A stretch of DNA of 64,000 nt from Casuarius casuarius (taxonomy: Eukaryota > Chordata > Aves > Casuariiformes > Casuariidae), in NCBI GenBank assembly GCA_003342895.1, contig PTFA01000192.1, positions 893,378-957,377 of the forward strand, in the 5' to 3' direction. Below the pieces are notes generated by a model that searched no databases, had not been told where the DNA came from, and saw only the letters and a program-made list of their open reading frames with translations. Positions 46,092-59,700 of this stretch are shown one piece after another; positions within the stretch are counted from its first letter, which is position 1, and every line of letters begins with the position of its first letter. The position numbers and the translations under genes were made by a program.

Positions 46092-46799
46092 TCACACCTG
46101 AGTAACTGCGTTGAGGGCTTAGGGGGGGCTGTACTTTTGCCTGTCGGTACTGGAGATGCACTGGGTCGCGCCTGCACCCGGGAGGTGGATGGCTTCAGCC
46201 CCGTCCATCAGAGCGAGTGATATCCATGGACAAACACTCCTTTTCTTCCCTGCTCCTCAGGAAACGCGGGCACAGAGCAAGCCGAGAAGCTGCGGAGGAA
46301 TGGGATTTGCTCACTGAAGGTCACCGTGTCGCTCATCCCACATAACAGATTCAAAGCACTTTTGGCTCCTACTGCAGAGCTTAAGAAACCATGTTAAAAC
46401 CCAAGTGTTTACTTTTAATTTCAGTCTTATTAGTGCAGATTATCCGTGAATCTCCTGGAGCCAACGGGCTGCCGGTACCAAGCCACTGAGCGCGAAAGCA
46501 GAACCAGGCTGAGGAACGCGAGCCGTGGCTGCCGCTGGATTTTTCCCCCCTAGAAACCCCCTTCTGGGTGCTGCTGTGGCCCCGTCGCGAGCGCAGAGCA
46601 GGCCAGGGGCAGCCTCGCTGCACCCGCCCCGCGCTGATGGGCCCCTAACGTGGCAGGTGAGCACCAACCCCCCACGGGGGCTGCTGTGGGCAGGGTGCTG
46701 CTGTGGGGTGACAGGGATGGCGGGTGGGGGGCCCCACGATGCAGGGCAGCGTCCCCCACCATGGGCAGGCAGGGGGGCCCTGCATTTGGGGCTCGGGGA

Positions 46800-46968
46800 G
46801 GTGCGTGTGCATGCACGCACCCCCCCCCTCCAACACCCCCACACAATGCACCTGCGCCCCCCATGCACCCCGGTCACCTGCATCCCCTGTACACACCCAC
46901 CACCCCCACGCCACCTCCACGCACCCCTATACACGGCCATGCACCCCTACACACGCTCCTACCCCCCA
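46800..46968 (+). repeat. C-rich CACCCC-type low-complexity sequence
   Basis: Imperfect CACCCC and CCCCCAC units run into the gap. G-quadruplex potential on the minus strand may explain the failed assembly. Confidence 0.75.
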
Positions 46969-47489
46969 NNNNNNNNNNNNNNNNNNNNNNNNNNNNNNNN
47001 NNNNNNNNNNNNNNNNNNNNNNNNNNNNNNNNNNNNNNNNNNNNNNNNNNNNNNNNNNNNNNNNNNNNNNNNNNNNNNNNNNNNNNNNNNNNNNNNNNNN
47101 NNNNNNNNNNNNNNNNNNNNNNNNNNNNNNNNNNNNNNNNNNNNNNNNNNNNNNNNNNNNNNNNNNNNNNNNNNNNNNNNNNNNNNNNNNNNNNNNNNNN
47201 NNNNNNNNNNNNNNNNNNNNNNNNNNNNNNNNNNNNNNNNNNNNNNNNNNNNNNNNNNNNNNNNNNNNNNNNNNNNNNNNNNNNNNNNNNNNNNNNNNNN
47301 NNNNNNNNNNNNNNNNNNNNNNNNNNNNNNNNNNNNNNNNNNNNNNNNNNNNNNNNNNNNNNNNNNNNNNNNNNNNNNNNNNNNNNNNNNNNNNNNNNNN
47401 NNNNNNNNNNNNNNNNNNNNNNNNNNNNNNNNNNNNNNNNNNNNNNNNNNNNNNNNNNNNNNNNNNNNNNNNNNNNNNNNNNNNNNNNN
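46969..47489. other. Assembly gap (521 N) over the SYNGR1 promoter
   Basis: An N run between a CACCCC-type low-complexity stretch and the CpG-rich SYNGR1 exon 1. It probably hides the transcription start. Confidence 0.99.
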
Positions 47490-47735
47490 CGCCTCGCCGC
47501 GCACCCCGACCCCCGCGGGCGCCGCCATGGACGGGGGCGCCTTCGGCGCGGGCAAAGCCGGCGGCGCCTTCGACCCGCACGCCTTCCTCCGGCAGCCGCA
47601 CACCCTGCTGCGGCTCCTCTCCTGGGTAAGGCCGCCGCCGCCGCGCCGGGGGCTGCGCAGGGCCGCGCAGGGCCGCGCCGGGGCGGGCGCCGCGGGGCTC
47701 GCGGAGGGGCTCCCGCCGCCGCGCCGACCCTCTGG
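47490..47735 (+). promoter_or_regulatory. SYNGR1: CpG-rich SYNGR1 5' region (partial)
   Basis: Very GC- and CpG-rich sequence spans the end of the 5'UTR, exon 1 and the start of intron 1. The core promoter is probably in the adjoining gap. No TATA or initiator can be assigned. Confidence 0.6.
47527..47625 (+). CDS. SYNGR1: SYNGR1 exon 1 (residues 1-33)
   Basis: 33 codons from ATG in an ideal Kozak context (GCCGCCATGG) to Trp33. The donor is TGG|GTAAGG at 47626. The sequence is Gly/Ala-rich MDGGAFGAGKAGGAFDP then RQPHTLLRLLSW, as in vertebrate synaptogyrin-1. Only 37 nt of 5'UTR is present because an assembly gap ends at 47489. Confidence 0.95.
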
Positions 47736-50700
47736 GCGTGCGCACGCACGGGCGTATGTAACTGTGCGTGTGTTATGTGCACGCGTGTGTGCAGATGTGT
47801 GTGTGCATGTGCGTGCACGTCTAGGGGTACGGGTGTGCACCTGGGCATATCTCCACATGCAGCTGTATGCACACTTGTATGTGGCTATATTTCCATATAT
47901 ATACCCTATATATCTCTCTCTGTATATCTCCACACACATAAGTGTGTATACGCCTCCATATATGCATATGGATATATCTCCATGTATATATGTGTGTGTG
48001 GGCTATATGGTTATATATGCCTGCATATGTGTATCCATGTATATCTCTGCATATATGTGCACATGTGTGTCCCTATATATGCACATATAGCTGTGTTTAT
48101 GGGTAGGGAGCCATGTGGGGGGAGACGTGCTGCTGCCTGGTGCCGGGGCTCCCTCCTGGGGAGGGCAGGGGTGAGCGGCGCTGGGCTCTGAGCCCTCCCT
48201 GCTCTTTTGGGGCTGGTGGGGATACATGCGCACCTGCCCCCCAAGAAGACTGGGTGGTTTCGTGGAGGGCCGGGGGAGGCAGGGGGCTGTGGGGCACCTG
48301 GCTGGGTGCTGCAGCACTGGCGCGTCCCCCTGCTGCCATGGGGTCGGTGGGGTGCTGCGGGGAGGTGTGGGGCTGGCAGCCCGTCTGCGTTTCATCCTCA
48401 CCCCCCAACCTCTTTTCCCTGTAATTCCTTCCCGCCCACTCCTTCTGTAATCTGTTTTCCTGCTGCGCAGGGGGAAGGGGGCAAGGAGCAGCCGGCGGGC
48501 CTCACGGAGCCGTGGGGAGGGCGAGGGGGGTCCCGTCAGGCTGCCCGCCCCCTCCTTGCAGGGTGCCAGGGGAAGGTCTCTCGCCCTCTGGCCGTGACAC
48601 CGATCCCATGGCTGCCCCTGGGGCCGCGGCGTATGTGCAAGAAGGTCATTGGGATTAAGGGAGCGAGCTGCGACGCGGAGCTGGGGAGAGATTGAGGTCT
48701 GAGCCAGGAGAGGAGAAGGGGAGGGCGGGAGACGGTGCCGAGGGGACACACGTGCGTCGGAGCAAGGGCTTGCTTTAAAAACACAATAAAAAAAAAAATT
48801 ACGGCGTGGGGGAAACAACAAACACAAGAGAAGGTGGCTTGGGGGTGGTGGGTCTGTGAGGGGGTTGCCTGGCCTGCTGCAGGCAGCGCCAGCCCCCCAT
48901 CCCACCCCGCCACGTGGGGGGAAAGGGGGCTTTGTGCCCCCGCTGAGACGGACGCAAAGTGGCACCGGCTGCGCCTGCCACATGAGGGGAGATGCCCCTT
49001 CTCCATGGCCGCTTGCGGCACGGAGGGTAGCCGGAGAGCGCCGTGCCCAGAGACAGCTGCGGATGTGATTAATGCGGTTGCCTGGTCTGTCTGTCCGTCC
49101 GGGCTTATTTATGGTACAGCACATCACTCGCTATCGCGGCGAGCAGGGTGTCTGTGCTCCCACTGCTGCTGGGAGCTGGGCGAGGAGCTACAGGCACCAC
49201 TGGCTCCTGAGCTGGGTAAAGCGGAGCTGGCATGTGCGCCCGAGGCGGGTGGACATGATGTGACCTAAAAAGACTTTTCCATTCCTAATCTCTGTGACAG
49301 AATTTCCTTTTTCTCGCTCTTTTTTTCTTTTTTTCCTGTATGACTTCATGCAAACGCTGCAGGATTCTGGCTTCCCAAAGGTGTGAGGGAGAGAGGGAGG
49401 ACAGCAAATATGTTTTTTTATTAGGCACCTTCTCTGCTTCAGTGTAACCCAAGTGCTGTTGGCTCTCTGAGCTCAGCTACCTATGCTCCGTAAGGTGTCC
49501 CCAAGCAAGAAAGGGACCAACATCCCTTTGGGACCTCTTTGGGACCTGGTGTTGTTTCCCCACAGCCACCCACAGCTGCCTGACCTTGACAGAGGACAGA
49601 ATGGGACTCACCCCAGGCAGTGTATGGCAGACCTGCTCTTGGCCGGAAAAATAAATATCCTTTTGCCGGACTTGGAGGTGCTCCAGGTCAGCACTCCAGG
49701 AAGGAAAACTGGTCTGGCTATCATGGCGCAAGGCTTTGCGTGTACCTTTTCTCCCCCTAACTATAAGTTCCTGCTCATGTTCTTCCCCTGGCTTTTTTTT
49801 TTTCTCTCCTCCTTAGCATCTCTCCCTCTGCACAGCCAGGGAGGCACAAGGTCACCTCAGGTATTTAGTTCTGCGTTTTTTTGTTTTTTTCTTTGTTTTT
49901 TTTTAACTTGAGACCAAGGTGCCTCCTCATGGGCAGTCAGTCCTATCTCAGGTTGTTGTAAGCATCAGATTCTCTATGGCCCCTTTCATAAATTGGTTGA
50001 ACTTCGCTTGAAAAAAAAATAATTCTTGGTATTCTTGCCCTTCTTACTCCCTCTGGGAGAGAGTTCAGCTGCTCTGATGGCGAGGGCCTTCCACTGTAAA
50101 TCTATTCATGGCTGTTTTTTTAATCCATTTGTTTTTGTGCTCTTGTGCCCTTCAGTTTATATGGTACTTTTCCCTCCCTGGTGTTTTCCCCTGGCTGTGT
50201 TTATAGACTGCAGTCACAACCATGCTTAGCCTTTATATTGCCAGGCTCTGCAAGCCAAACTCTTCTAATGATGATGGGCTCTCCCTTTCCATGGTTTCTG
50301 CAGGAGTCCTTCCACGTACCTGCTCTAGTACATACTAGAAATACTTTGATGACCATCTTCTAGGATCTCATGTGCTTTTTTTTTTCTGCTCATGGTGTTG
50401 GTGGTCCATCATCTCCCTAGCCAGGGCCAGCTTGGGACTCCTTTTGGCCCATTATGTATGATGAGCTCCAATAAGGAGCAGAAATTCTCGTCATCACTTC
50501 CCAAGGGAATGACCTTGCGCTCAGGTCATGCTGTGTTTTAGACTTGATTATGACACAGAGGTGCGTATGGCATTTTACCAACAGTCAGCAAAACTGGCTC
50601 CTGCCCATGGAGTTTGCAGTCCAATTTAGATAGCAGCAATTCCCCATTAAGAGCTGTAGAATCTGGAGCAGATGAGGTGATAGAAGATTATGTGTGTTGC

Positions 50701-53700
50701 TCGTTGCTGACAAGGAGATGGGATAAGTTTGTAAAGGAAGATCTATCTAGCACTCGCTTGTATGAGGAAGCTCAGATTTCTTGGGTGCATTGGAGGTAGG
50801 ACCCAGCAGACCTTCATGTGCAGGGACAGGATATTTGTGTGTCTTCCTACAAAAAGGCTGCCTGACATAGGTGCTAGCAAGTGGTGAAGGTGATCCTGCA
50901 GGGTACCTGCGTCAGTTTTGGATGAGCCTCAGTGCGAGCTATTCCTTTTTTGCTCTCTGCCCCAGATACCTTTGCTTGGATGAAACAGCAGCTAGTCAAG
51001 CAGGGCAGTTAGTCCTAGCGAGCAGTGTCTCCTGAGCATCTCTGCTGAGACTGCTTCCAAGGGGATCGGTGGTGGACTGTGTCTCGCAGTGAGGGGACTT
51101 GTCTGATCCAGCTGGACTGAGACTTGCCAACAAAACTAATATGCTGGTGGAAGATCCCGGAGCCTTCCCAGCCTCTCTGAGGGGAACAGGAGAACAAGTC
51201 CCTCCATGTTTCCAACAGAGATGAAGTCAAGCAACTCGCCCTGTAACGGTTGGTGCCTGGAGTTTAGTCCAAGTCACAGTCTTCCGAGGGGTAGCTCCAC
51301 GCAGTGTCCATCTGCTTGTGGCTGGCTTTGTCTAAGCAAGTCACTGCCAAAAGAAGCTCCCATGCTTGTGAGCCCCCGTGCCAGCAACAGTCTGAGCCCC
51401 AACAGAGACACAACCCCCCTGTTTTTACTGCTGAGATGCAGAGACTTGCTCTGAGCTGAACTGAATTACACAGCTGCTGCCCTACAGTAGACAAGACATG
51501 GGTGCACGGGCTTTATTTATTTATTTATTTTTACCACCCTGACGTACAGACCTGTTTTCAGCACACTTAGATGACACACCAGCTGTAACACAGGAGCTGT
51601 GCTACAGTGTGCAGCTCCAAGATCTTTTTAAAAATAAAACAGACAGGTGTGGGCACAGCCCTGAGTAATCCTGTCACACCCTGACCTGCAGTCCTCCGCA
51701 GCCGGCGCTGGGGAGATGAAAGGCTCCTTTACACCCTTCCCATTTGCGTGGAGCCAGTGAGCTTCCTTTCAAAGACAAAGCCCTTCTGCCCTGCTGCCAC
51801 AAGCTCTATAGCAGCTGTTTTGGGGCTGGAAAGCTCCAAGGAAGGATGTGACCTGCAGGCTTTGAACTTGGNGCTGGCTCCATAAATAAGTAAAATGTTC
51901 ATTGAAACAGGTCATTTCAGGAGCTCCTGATTGCTTGGAAACCTGCTCGCTCCAGAAACCAAAGCAGTGTTCCTTCTAAAAAGCCAAACAGGGCAAAAGT
52001 AACTTGCTTTTTGGAAATTGGCCCAGCTAGGTGGCTTGGGTTAATGTATTTCAAACTGCAGCTGATCAGGCAAAGCAGCCCATTAAAACCTGCCACATGG
52101 ACAGAGATGCCGAGTCTCCTTCCAGCACCAAAGGGCACTGCCCCCTTGGAGGTTCAGTGAAGAAAGGAGCTGTCTGCCCTCCCTCTCCTCCATCACATGC
52201 TGCTGTTGCCACTGTGTCCTCTGGCTTGTGTAGACATTTCAAGCCGAGATCAGAGCGCTGTTCTCTGTCTCTGCAGGCATTGCATGTTCAAGACAGCTCA
52301 GTCTGAACAGACAAGCCAGGTGAAGGACAGGAGCTGCTGTCTCCAGGCCTCACCACAGTGGGATTTGCTGTGTGCTGAGGCCAAGGCCAGTCATGGTTTA
52401 AGTTCTGAGCTGTGGCTTGACACTGGTCATACAGGAGGTTGAATGTTGTTTATTTTGGGATTGAGGGTAGCATCAGCTCCTAGTGTGCTGCAAATCAGGA
52501 GCAGCTTTATCGGCTGTCCCCGGGGCCTGTGTGCTCTGGACAGGAGACGGAAGGACACGTGGTGTGTCCCAGAGCGAACGGCTTCACCTTACAACCCTGT
52601 TAGCTGACAGTATCGGCTCTCAGCAGCACGGCCTCCAAGCATGTTAGCAATGCAGCTGCTCAGAGGCCTGCAAGCTGGAAGATGAGGGCAAGCTCTGGCA
52701 TGCCAGAGAGCCCCTTGCTGTGCATTTACACTGGATCCCCAACTCACCACACTGACCCCTTGCCCACGACACCCCTTGCTTCTTCCTCCCATCCCTGTAC
52801 AGAAAGGACACCCAGCCTGGACTTGCAGTGACGGCTAACTTATTGCAAGTGGCACTGCTTAGTGCCCGAGGGGCATGTCAGTCTGAAACCAGCTGCAACC
52901 TCCACCTTTTTTCCATCACTGTTAAATTTAGCTTAGATGTTCCCAGTGATGTTTTACCCAAGTATCTGAGGTTCTCTCTATTGGGAAACAGGCTTTTGCC
53001 TACCTTGTTGGTGAGAATGGGATTCAGCCTGGCCCTCTTGCATGGTTTACTTCTCTCCATGACTTTCCTGTTTTACCTCCCTGGAGTTGAGCAGCAGAGT
53101 CCCCTCCATGACTTGGGGCAGGGGACAGCTGCACAGTTGCATGACTGTGACCCCCACATGTGACATGGGAATGCAGCCCAAGCCAATGGGTGCAAATAGA
53201 GGGAAGGGAAAGGGGCCCTGGATGAGCTCTCTCCCTTCCCTTCCCCCTGCACCAATCTCAGTTGCATCTGTTGTTCCTTGCTCTGGCGGTTCCCACGCAG
53301 ACCCTAGCTAATGCACTCTGCCTTGGCTTGTTCACATGATTTTTGCCCCAGCCGCCATGCCTGCTGGCGGTGTGCTCATGAGATATGTTGGCACACGATG
53401 AAGGGAAAGGAAGCAGTGCAAAGGATGTGCCTTGAGGCAAGCTCTAGATACAGTTCTTCGTGAAGTCCTCTGCCCTGTGCTAGCTTCCAAAGGGTTTTTT
53501 GGAGGATTACTGTCACTGGAATTGAGTGAGAGGCTATGTTAAAAGAAGAACAATAGAAGTGCACAGCTGTGGGGTGATTAGGGGTTGGATATAGCAGGTT
53601 ATGTTGTTTCCAACATAACACTTCCAGGAAAGATCTTGGAGCAGGAACAGATCTCTTGTTAATGGTATTTGCAGATACCACTAACAATCTGAGAAACAGC

Positions 53701-56700
53701 AGTTTGGAATATGCACAAAAAATAAGATAATCACATGTAATCTGCTCTTCCAAAACATGAGAGGCACAGGTGAGAAGCAAAGAAACTGAATAACGATGAG
53801 ACATGGCTAAGACAAACACCTGTAGCAAGACAGGGCAGCAAAGAGGTCTAATGTGACCGTAATAGGCAGAGACAGCACCAGATAGTGGTCCTCAACCTAG
53901 GTTGGCACAGCCAAACCAGGGAGAGGGAGATGTATTGCTAGAAAGAAAACTGAACTCTTCCTTATGGAAAAAGATGTGATTTTCAGACAGTCACTTCACT
54001 GGCTGGTGACTTGGTGATGTGGTGACTGTCTGGAAAACATAGAAGGACCTGGGTGCCACCATGGAAAAGGAAGGATATGGCCCAAGGGACTTGTCACTAA
54101 GAGCGGTGGGACAAAAGATAGTCTCATCGAAAAGTCAGGAAGAGCGTGAGGCCTGTGGGACTGGACTGAGGTTCTTGAAGTTGCCTTCTGGGATCTAGGC
54201 ACGCAGCTCGCTGTTATACCAGTGGGGTATGTATGTCTTAGCACAGGAAAGCTCTTCCTCCCTCTGCGAGGGGAAGCAGCACAGACCACTGTACGTGGGA
54301 CATTTACAGTGGGGTGAACTGTTCACATGGTCTGGCTGTAGGTGCTGGCCATGGGGCAGTCTCTGTTCAGTGCAGAGAGAAACAGGCCTGCCGGGGGGAT
54401 TCAAGGCCCCAGCTAGGGACCCTGAGGTGAGCCTGGAGGTGCATGGAGCAGTAGGAAACGACCTGATGGAGGACTCTCCTGCGCAGCTGGGGACTTGCTG
54501 CCCTTGAGGCCTTCCTGGCTGGCTCTGAGGGCAGCTGTGTTGCACCATCGCTCTGGGGTCAGGCTGCTGGGGAGGGTTCAACACACTAGGCTCTGTGGGG
54601 TGCTTTTATGGAGGGCTCCCGAGCACGGCTCTGGTGGGAGGCGAAAGGGTTAATGGCTGGCCTGTCAGCTGCCAAGCCATGTATGAAAAAGCAGGCTGGC
54701 AAGTAACCCTGCTCCAGATCCCATGGCAGGAATTAGGGATGTGGAGCCTTTCCCCTCTGCATCACCTGCTCCAGCTCAGCCCTGGCTGGAAAGCTGGTGC
54801 CATGCGGCTGCTGGCCAGGGGAAATGAGCTGGGCGTCTAATGGGAGGAGGGCGCTGACATACCCTTGCTCTTTCCTCTTTAGATGTTCAGAGGAACAAAG
54901 GACAAATGTGTACCGGGAGGCTGGCCTCCTCCACCACCTACACAGAGGTGATCCTCCTAGGTCAGGGCTCAGACATGCCATCAAAGCCGTGGGCAGGAGG
55001 CATTTGCTCCCCACATGATGCCGGCTGGAGCGAATAAACAGAGGCCTTCTGTTTCCAAGCTGCCAGTCCCATGCTTATCAAAAGCTGCATATGTTTTCTT
55101 CAAAATGAATTAAATATGAGTAGGTCTAATGACAAAAATAATAATAATCTGTGTCTGTCCAGGACTCTCTAAAGCTTTCCACAAACTCCATTTGTGAGTG
55201 GCTGAATGAAAATGAAAACTAGATCATCTCTGATTAGTCTCTCATTTGCACCATCCCCTGTTCTTGCTCTCTTTTTAAATAGATTTATTCCTTGTCATTT
55301 CCAGATCAGACACAGAAGAGGTTATTGCTTCATTCTCTCTGAGGTGGATTTGATTTTAAGTCCCATGAGGAATATTATGTCACCAAACTATTTCCTCTTT
55401 ATAATAGAATAAAGCAGGGGTTTAGGAGAGGGAGAGGAAACACACAGTGTGACAGAGCCTGTGACTGGAGGGCATCTCAGCAAGCCAAAACAGACAGCTT
55501 GACAGAAGCCCCCTTCAGCCACATCCCTGCTACAACCGTCTTGGAGATCTCGGGAAAGAAGTCAGGAGGCAGTGTGACAAATTCCTCGGATGAGACGCAG
55601 GAAAATCCTAATGCATCGCTGTGTTGTGGATACATCACATGACGCTCAGAAGCGCGTAATGCACAGCTGGGAACGGGCAGCATGATGGAAAGCCTCACAT
55701 GATGCTCAGGAGGGTCTGCAGGGCTTTCTGCGGGGCTGAGCCTGTGGCGGGGAGGCAGGGAGGGACCAGGCGTCTCTCGCCTTTGCCACAGTCAGGTCCC
55801 ACAGTTCAGTGAGAGAAGACAAGGTCTTTTATGGCAGGCTGCAGCCTTTTGTTTATTCTGCACTTTCCTTGCCATAGCAAATCCTTGCACGCTTGCGCTG
55901 GCAAGCACAGGCCCCTTGAGAAAGAGACGGGAGAATGCTGCGCCTCTCCTGGTCTCCTCCCCGCAGGGCTTCAGCATTGGTTCATTTTCCCTGCATCTTT
56001 CAGCCATGGTGCTAGCATACCGTCAGGCGAGCAAGGGGCATCCGGGTGGGACAGCCTCATACCTGGGGGAGGGCTGGCAAGGAGCAGAGAGACTCCTTTT
56101 TAGGAGCACTTCTTCCCTTGGAGAGCACAGCCCTGGGGAACTGCCGCCTGAACCTCACTAAAGGTCTCTGCTTGTTTTTAAAACTCCTCAAATAGTGATG
56201 TGAATCCAGAGCAACAGAAACAGAGCTCTCCCAGCCATGAAAGCTGACAGGAGTAGAGAGGTAAGCTCCGCCAGTTTTATTGACAGGGTACCAGAAAAAC
56301 ACCAAATTTTCTAGGTCTATAGGCAGGCGTATGGGGAGTAGGGGGAGAAATAAGAGGAAAATATGTGGAGCAAAGACTTTGCAGAGCATGCCAGCCCTGC
56401 AGTGGGCAATGTACAGCACCTGGAGCAGTTTGAGCTGTGTCCCCTTGCACCAGGGAGCTCCAGGAAGCTCTCAAAGATTAAATGGCATCAGTGTTGTGCT
56501 GGAATAGAGACCAGCCCTGGTCCTGGGTAATACAGTTGAGCTCAAAGTGCTTACAGGTGGGTCTGGAGAAAGAAGAGAAAGGGGAGAAAGACCCTCTGTC
56601 TTTGTCAGCTGTGCAGATTGCCTAGCTCTGGGTCTTGGTGTTCTTCAGCGAAAACAAAAGTCTAGAAAAATAATTGCAAAAACTTGTGTTGACGCAATGT

Positions 56701-59700
56701 TTAAGGAGCAGTGAAGTCAGGAAAAGCAGGGTCCCAGCAGCAATGCTGACTCAGACAGATCTCCTTCAGAACATATTACTGCTTATGCCATAAATGTGCA
56801 CCTTCAAACAGGTTGCACACCTGGCCAATTAAAGTTGCTCTTGAAGGCTTAAGCAAACCCTGTCAAGCTAAAATTGTAGCTACTTTAAATCCTGTTTACT
56901 TACTTAAACAGACTGCCTGAAGAAATGAGGCCACTGAGGTACACAAAGCTATGGATGACTATCTGTTTTTCATGATTGAGCATAAGAAAGCAGCTAATTA
57001 CCTCCTTCTACAGAATGGGAGAATGGTTTGCAATGAAAGCACTGTGCTGCACTGGGGAATATGAGGATTCAGTGCTTTGTGCTTGTTTCCTGTAAGTCTT
57101 TTGACAAATCACTTAACTTTTGTGCATCTCAATGTATTTTGTACATCTCAGTCAGAATACTCCTGCCATCTTCCCCTCTTACCTCATCTTGTCTTTGCAC
57201 CTGTACACGCATTTTGATCCATTTACCTAGTTGGTTTACACAAGGCCTTGTGAAATGGGGATTTGCTGTACAAATGGGGGTATTTCTGTAATACAAGTAA
57301 CACGCAGCAGTAATGCACAGGGGAAACAGGGTTGTATCAGTGCTGCTAATGGTCAGTGTGTCTTTGTAAGTGATGCAGATGTGATGAAAACTGAAGCATA
57401 AATGGTTCATCCTTGCAAACTTTTTGGATTTTTGTTTATAATCCATACAGACATTCATACTGTACCTGCTGCCTGGGTTATCCTTGCACACACATGGATT
57501 GCAAAATCAAGGAAATACAAAATGCTTGATCTTTCTATGATGACTTGCTAAGTTGGTGATCTTCCAGCCACCCTCTTACTGACAAGAAATAATTGCTGTG
57601 GATTAGATGTGCAACATGTTTTTTTCTGAGGGCTGCAAGATCTGGGCTTTCATAACTACCACTTTTCAAGAAAATTGTTTTGCTGTGCAATTGCAATAAC
57701 TTCTGGGTACACTGATATCACTGAGATAAAATGAGCAAACTGCAACAGCGATTGCTTGTTCTCCTGCTGTCCACCTCTGGCTGTCGGTTTGAAACTTCTG
57801 GTTTTCGCCTGCCAGTTCTTGCCCGTTCTGTTTTATCCAGTCCAGCTGAATGCTTCAGTGCACTGATGATCCTCGCAGCATCCTGCTGCGAGGGGCTGTC
57901 TGGTGAAGGCAGTGGCAGGCTGACACGGGGAGCAAGCCCTCCCCCCTGCCACTAACCTTTCCCTCTCTGGCGTACCAGGGAATGGAGTATGGATTATGAA
58001 TACCAGAGCAGATATCCATAGTGAGAAAAACATGGAGAGAAAGAGAAATCCCTTAGAGCACTGTGTTGTGGTCTGTACTAATGGCAGACAGTACTTTGGG
58101 GTGGCTATTTTAGGATGCAGATGATAGGCATTTGCAGTGACTTGTTATAATCACAAATGAGAATATCCCTAATGGAATCTCCTCAGAAAACTACTAAGAC
58201 TGTCTTAAACCAGATGCTTGGCAGTAAATCATATCTTGGGTACCTTCAGGCTGAGAAGCAACTTTTACCGTGTGACTCTTCGTAGGAAAGAAGTTGTAGC
58301 ATCTTGTCTGACAAAAGATGGAGAAAGGAAGTTAGACTTGCTACCTCTGCTTGAAAATTTAGGGAGAGTGAGATGTCCCTGTGGTCCTATGACTCTGAAC
58401 TTGTTCTTTACAAAGTGCCAACATACGTAAGTATAAAAGAACAAATGCAAAAAGGAATTACTCAGCTTCTTTCAATCCCAGGTGAAGGCTGTTCCAGGCC
58501 AGCAATAAACCCAAGCAGAGCGAAAATGTGTATCAGGATATGAGCAGAGAAAACAGAGGTGTCTCTGGGGAGAGACCATTAGAGAAGTTCATTCATCCAT
58601 AATGAGTAAGCAGAGATTCACCATACAGCTTGTTGGAAGGGTTGACCCAAGTCAGGCAATCAACATTATATCATTTTTGATCCCTGAAACCAAAAATTAA
58701 TCCCAGATTATTCCTCTTTTGAGATTGTTTCTCATCTTCCAAAGAGAAGATATGTTTTTTGTCTAATGCTGTGGAAAACCAGGCACCTACTTCGTAATCC
58801 CAATATAAGAAGACTGGTATTTCAGGTGACAGTGTCAGCTCTGGTAACAGCCTCACAGTCAGACTTCACTTCAAGGAGTTCGTCAGCTCTCCCTCAGGTT
58901 AGAGGAATACAGTGCTTACTGCAAATTATCCGAGGCAGAGCGGTCAACACAGTCTGTAGTTAAGGTGTGCAAGACTTCCCATTAAAAGATGCTATATTTA
59001 ATTGTGTGCAGTTTTGCTGACCTTCTGAACCATTCAGACTGAAATTTTGAAGCCTAGGTGTTTGCTTCAAGCAGAAGGGTTTTTTATTTGCTCTTGTTTT
59101 TCACAGGCAATTTCAGCAAAAAAAGATCCACTCCGATTTTCAAGAGCAAGGAGGAGGAAAAATAAGTTGTTTTACTTCCATGCTTAAAAGACTCTGGTAA
59201 ACTTTCTGAGAAACCATGCAGTCCCTGTGCTTAGGAGCATTGGTTTCCAGCTTTGTTAGTTTGCTCTAGTGTGTCAAAAATATGTCCAATGTCAGCAACC
59301 CGAATGTGACCAAATTATGAGCCTTGGGGTGAAAAAATAATACGAGTTTCAATCGATAAATTGTTAGAGTTCGGCAGCTGAAGCGTGGTCTACATTGAGC
59401 ATCTGTCTGACTGCAAGGGACTGTGAGCAAGCTTTTTCCTCTGGTTCTTGATGCCACGGGTCCTTGTGGCACAAACACTGAGAGCAGGAAAACTATTGAT
59501 CCCAGGTGCCCTCATTGCCTTTGCCAATAGCACCTAGTCAGCAAGGAGAAGGGAACCTCCTGAACAGAAAGTAGAGGGGACAAAAGCCTGACCAAGGCAA
59601 GGAGGGGGAAGGCATGGAAGGAATAGACTGGGACGAGGAAGGCTGAGGATAAAGAGAGACGGAGCCTGGATGGGCAAGGAAACTAGGCCTGAGAGCCAAG

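Larger units (their letters stand above)
37506..46968. other. RPL3-SYNGR1 intergenic interval
   Basis: It begins in the RPL3 CpG island and passes through GC-rich sequence (38.4-39.15 kb) with overlapping long open frames of no recognised homology. It becomes AT-rich (40.9-42.1 kb) and then mixed. It holds the candidate exons at 39.2 and 41.7 kb, the 5S-like element at 46.0 kb, a strong orphan donor at 46657 and a C-rich repeat before the gap. Otherwise I see nothing. Confidence 0.55.

Noticed and set aside
46525..48191. Open frames of 270-521 codons across the second gap and the TG/TA tract
   Set aside because: They span N bases and low-complexity repeat. Only 47527-47625 in one frame is real coding sequence (SYNGR1 exon 1).
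48003..49127. 374-codon minus-strand open frame inside SYNGR1 intron 1
   Set aside because: Pro/Ser/Arg-rich composition from GC-rich intron, no recognisable domain, and it starts in the TA repeat.
51872..51872. Single ambiguous base
   Set aside because: A base-call ambiguity in an intron with no consequence for any feature.
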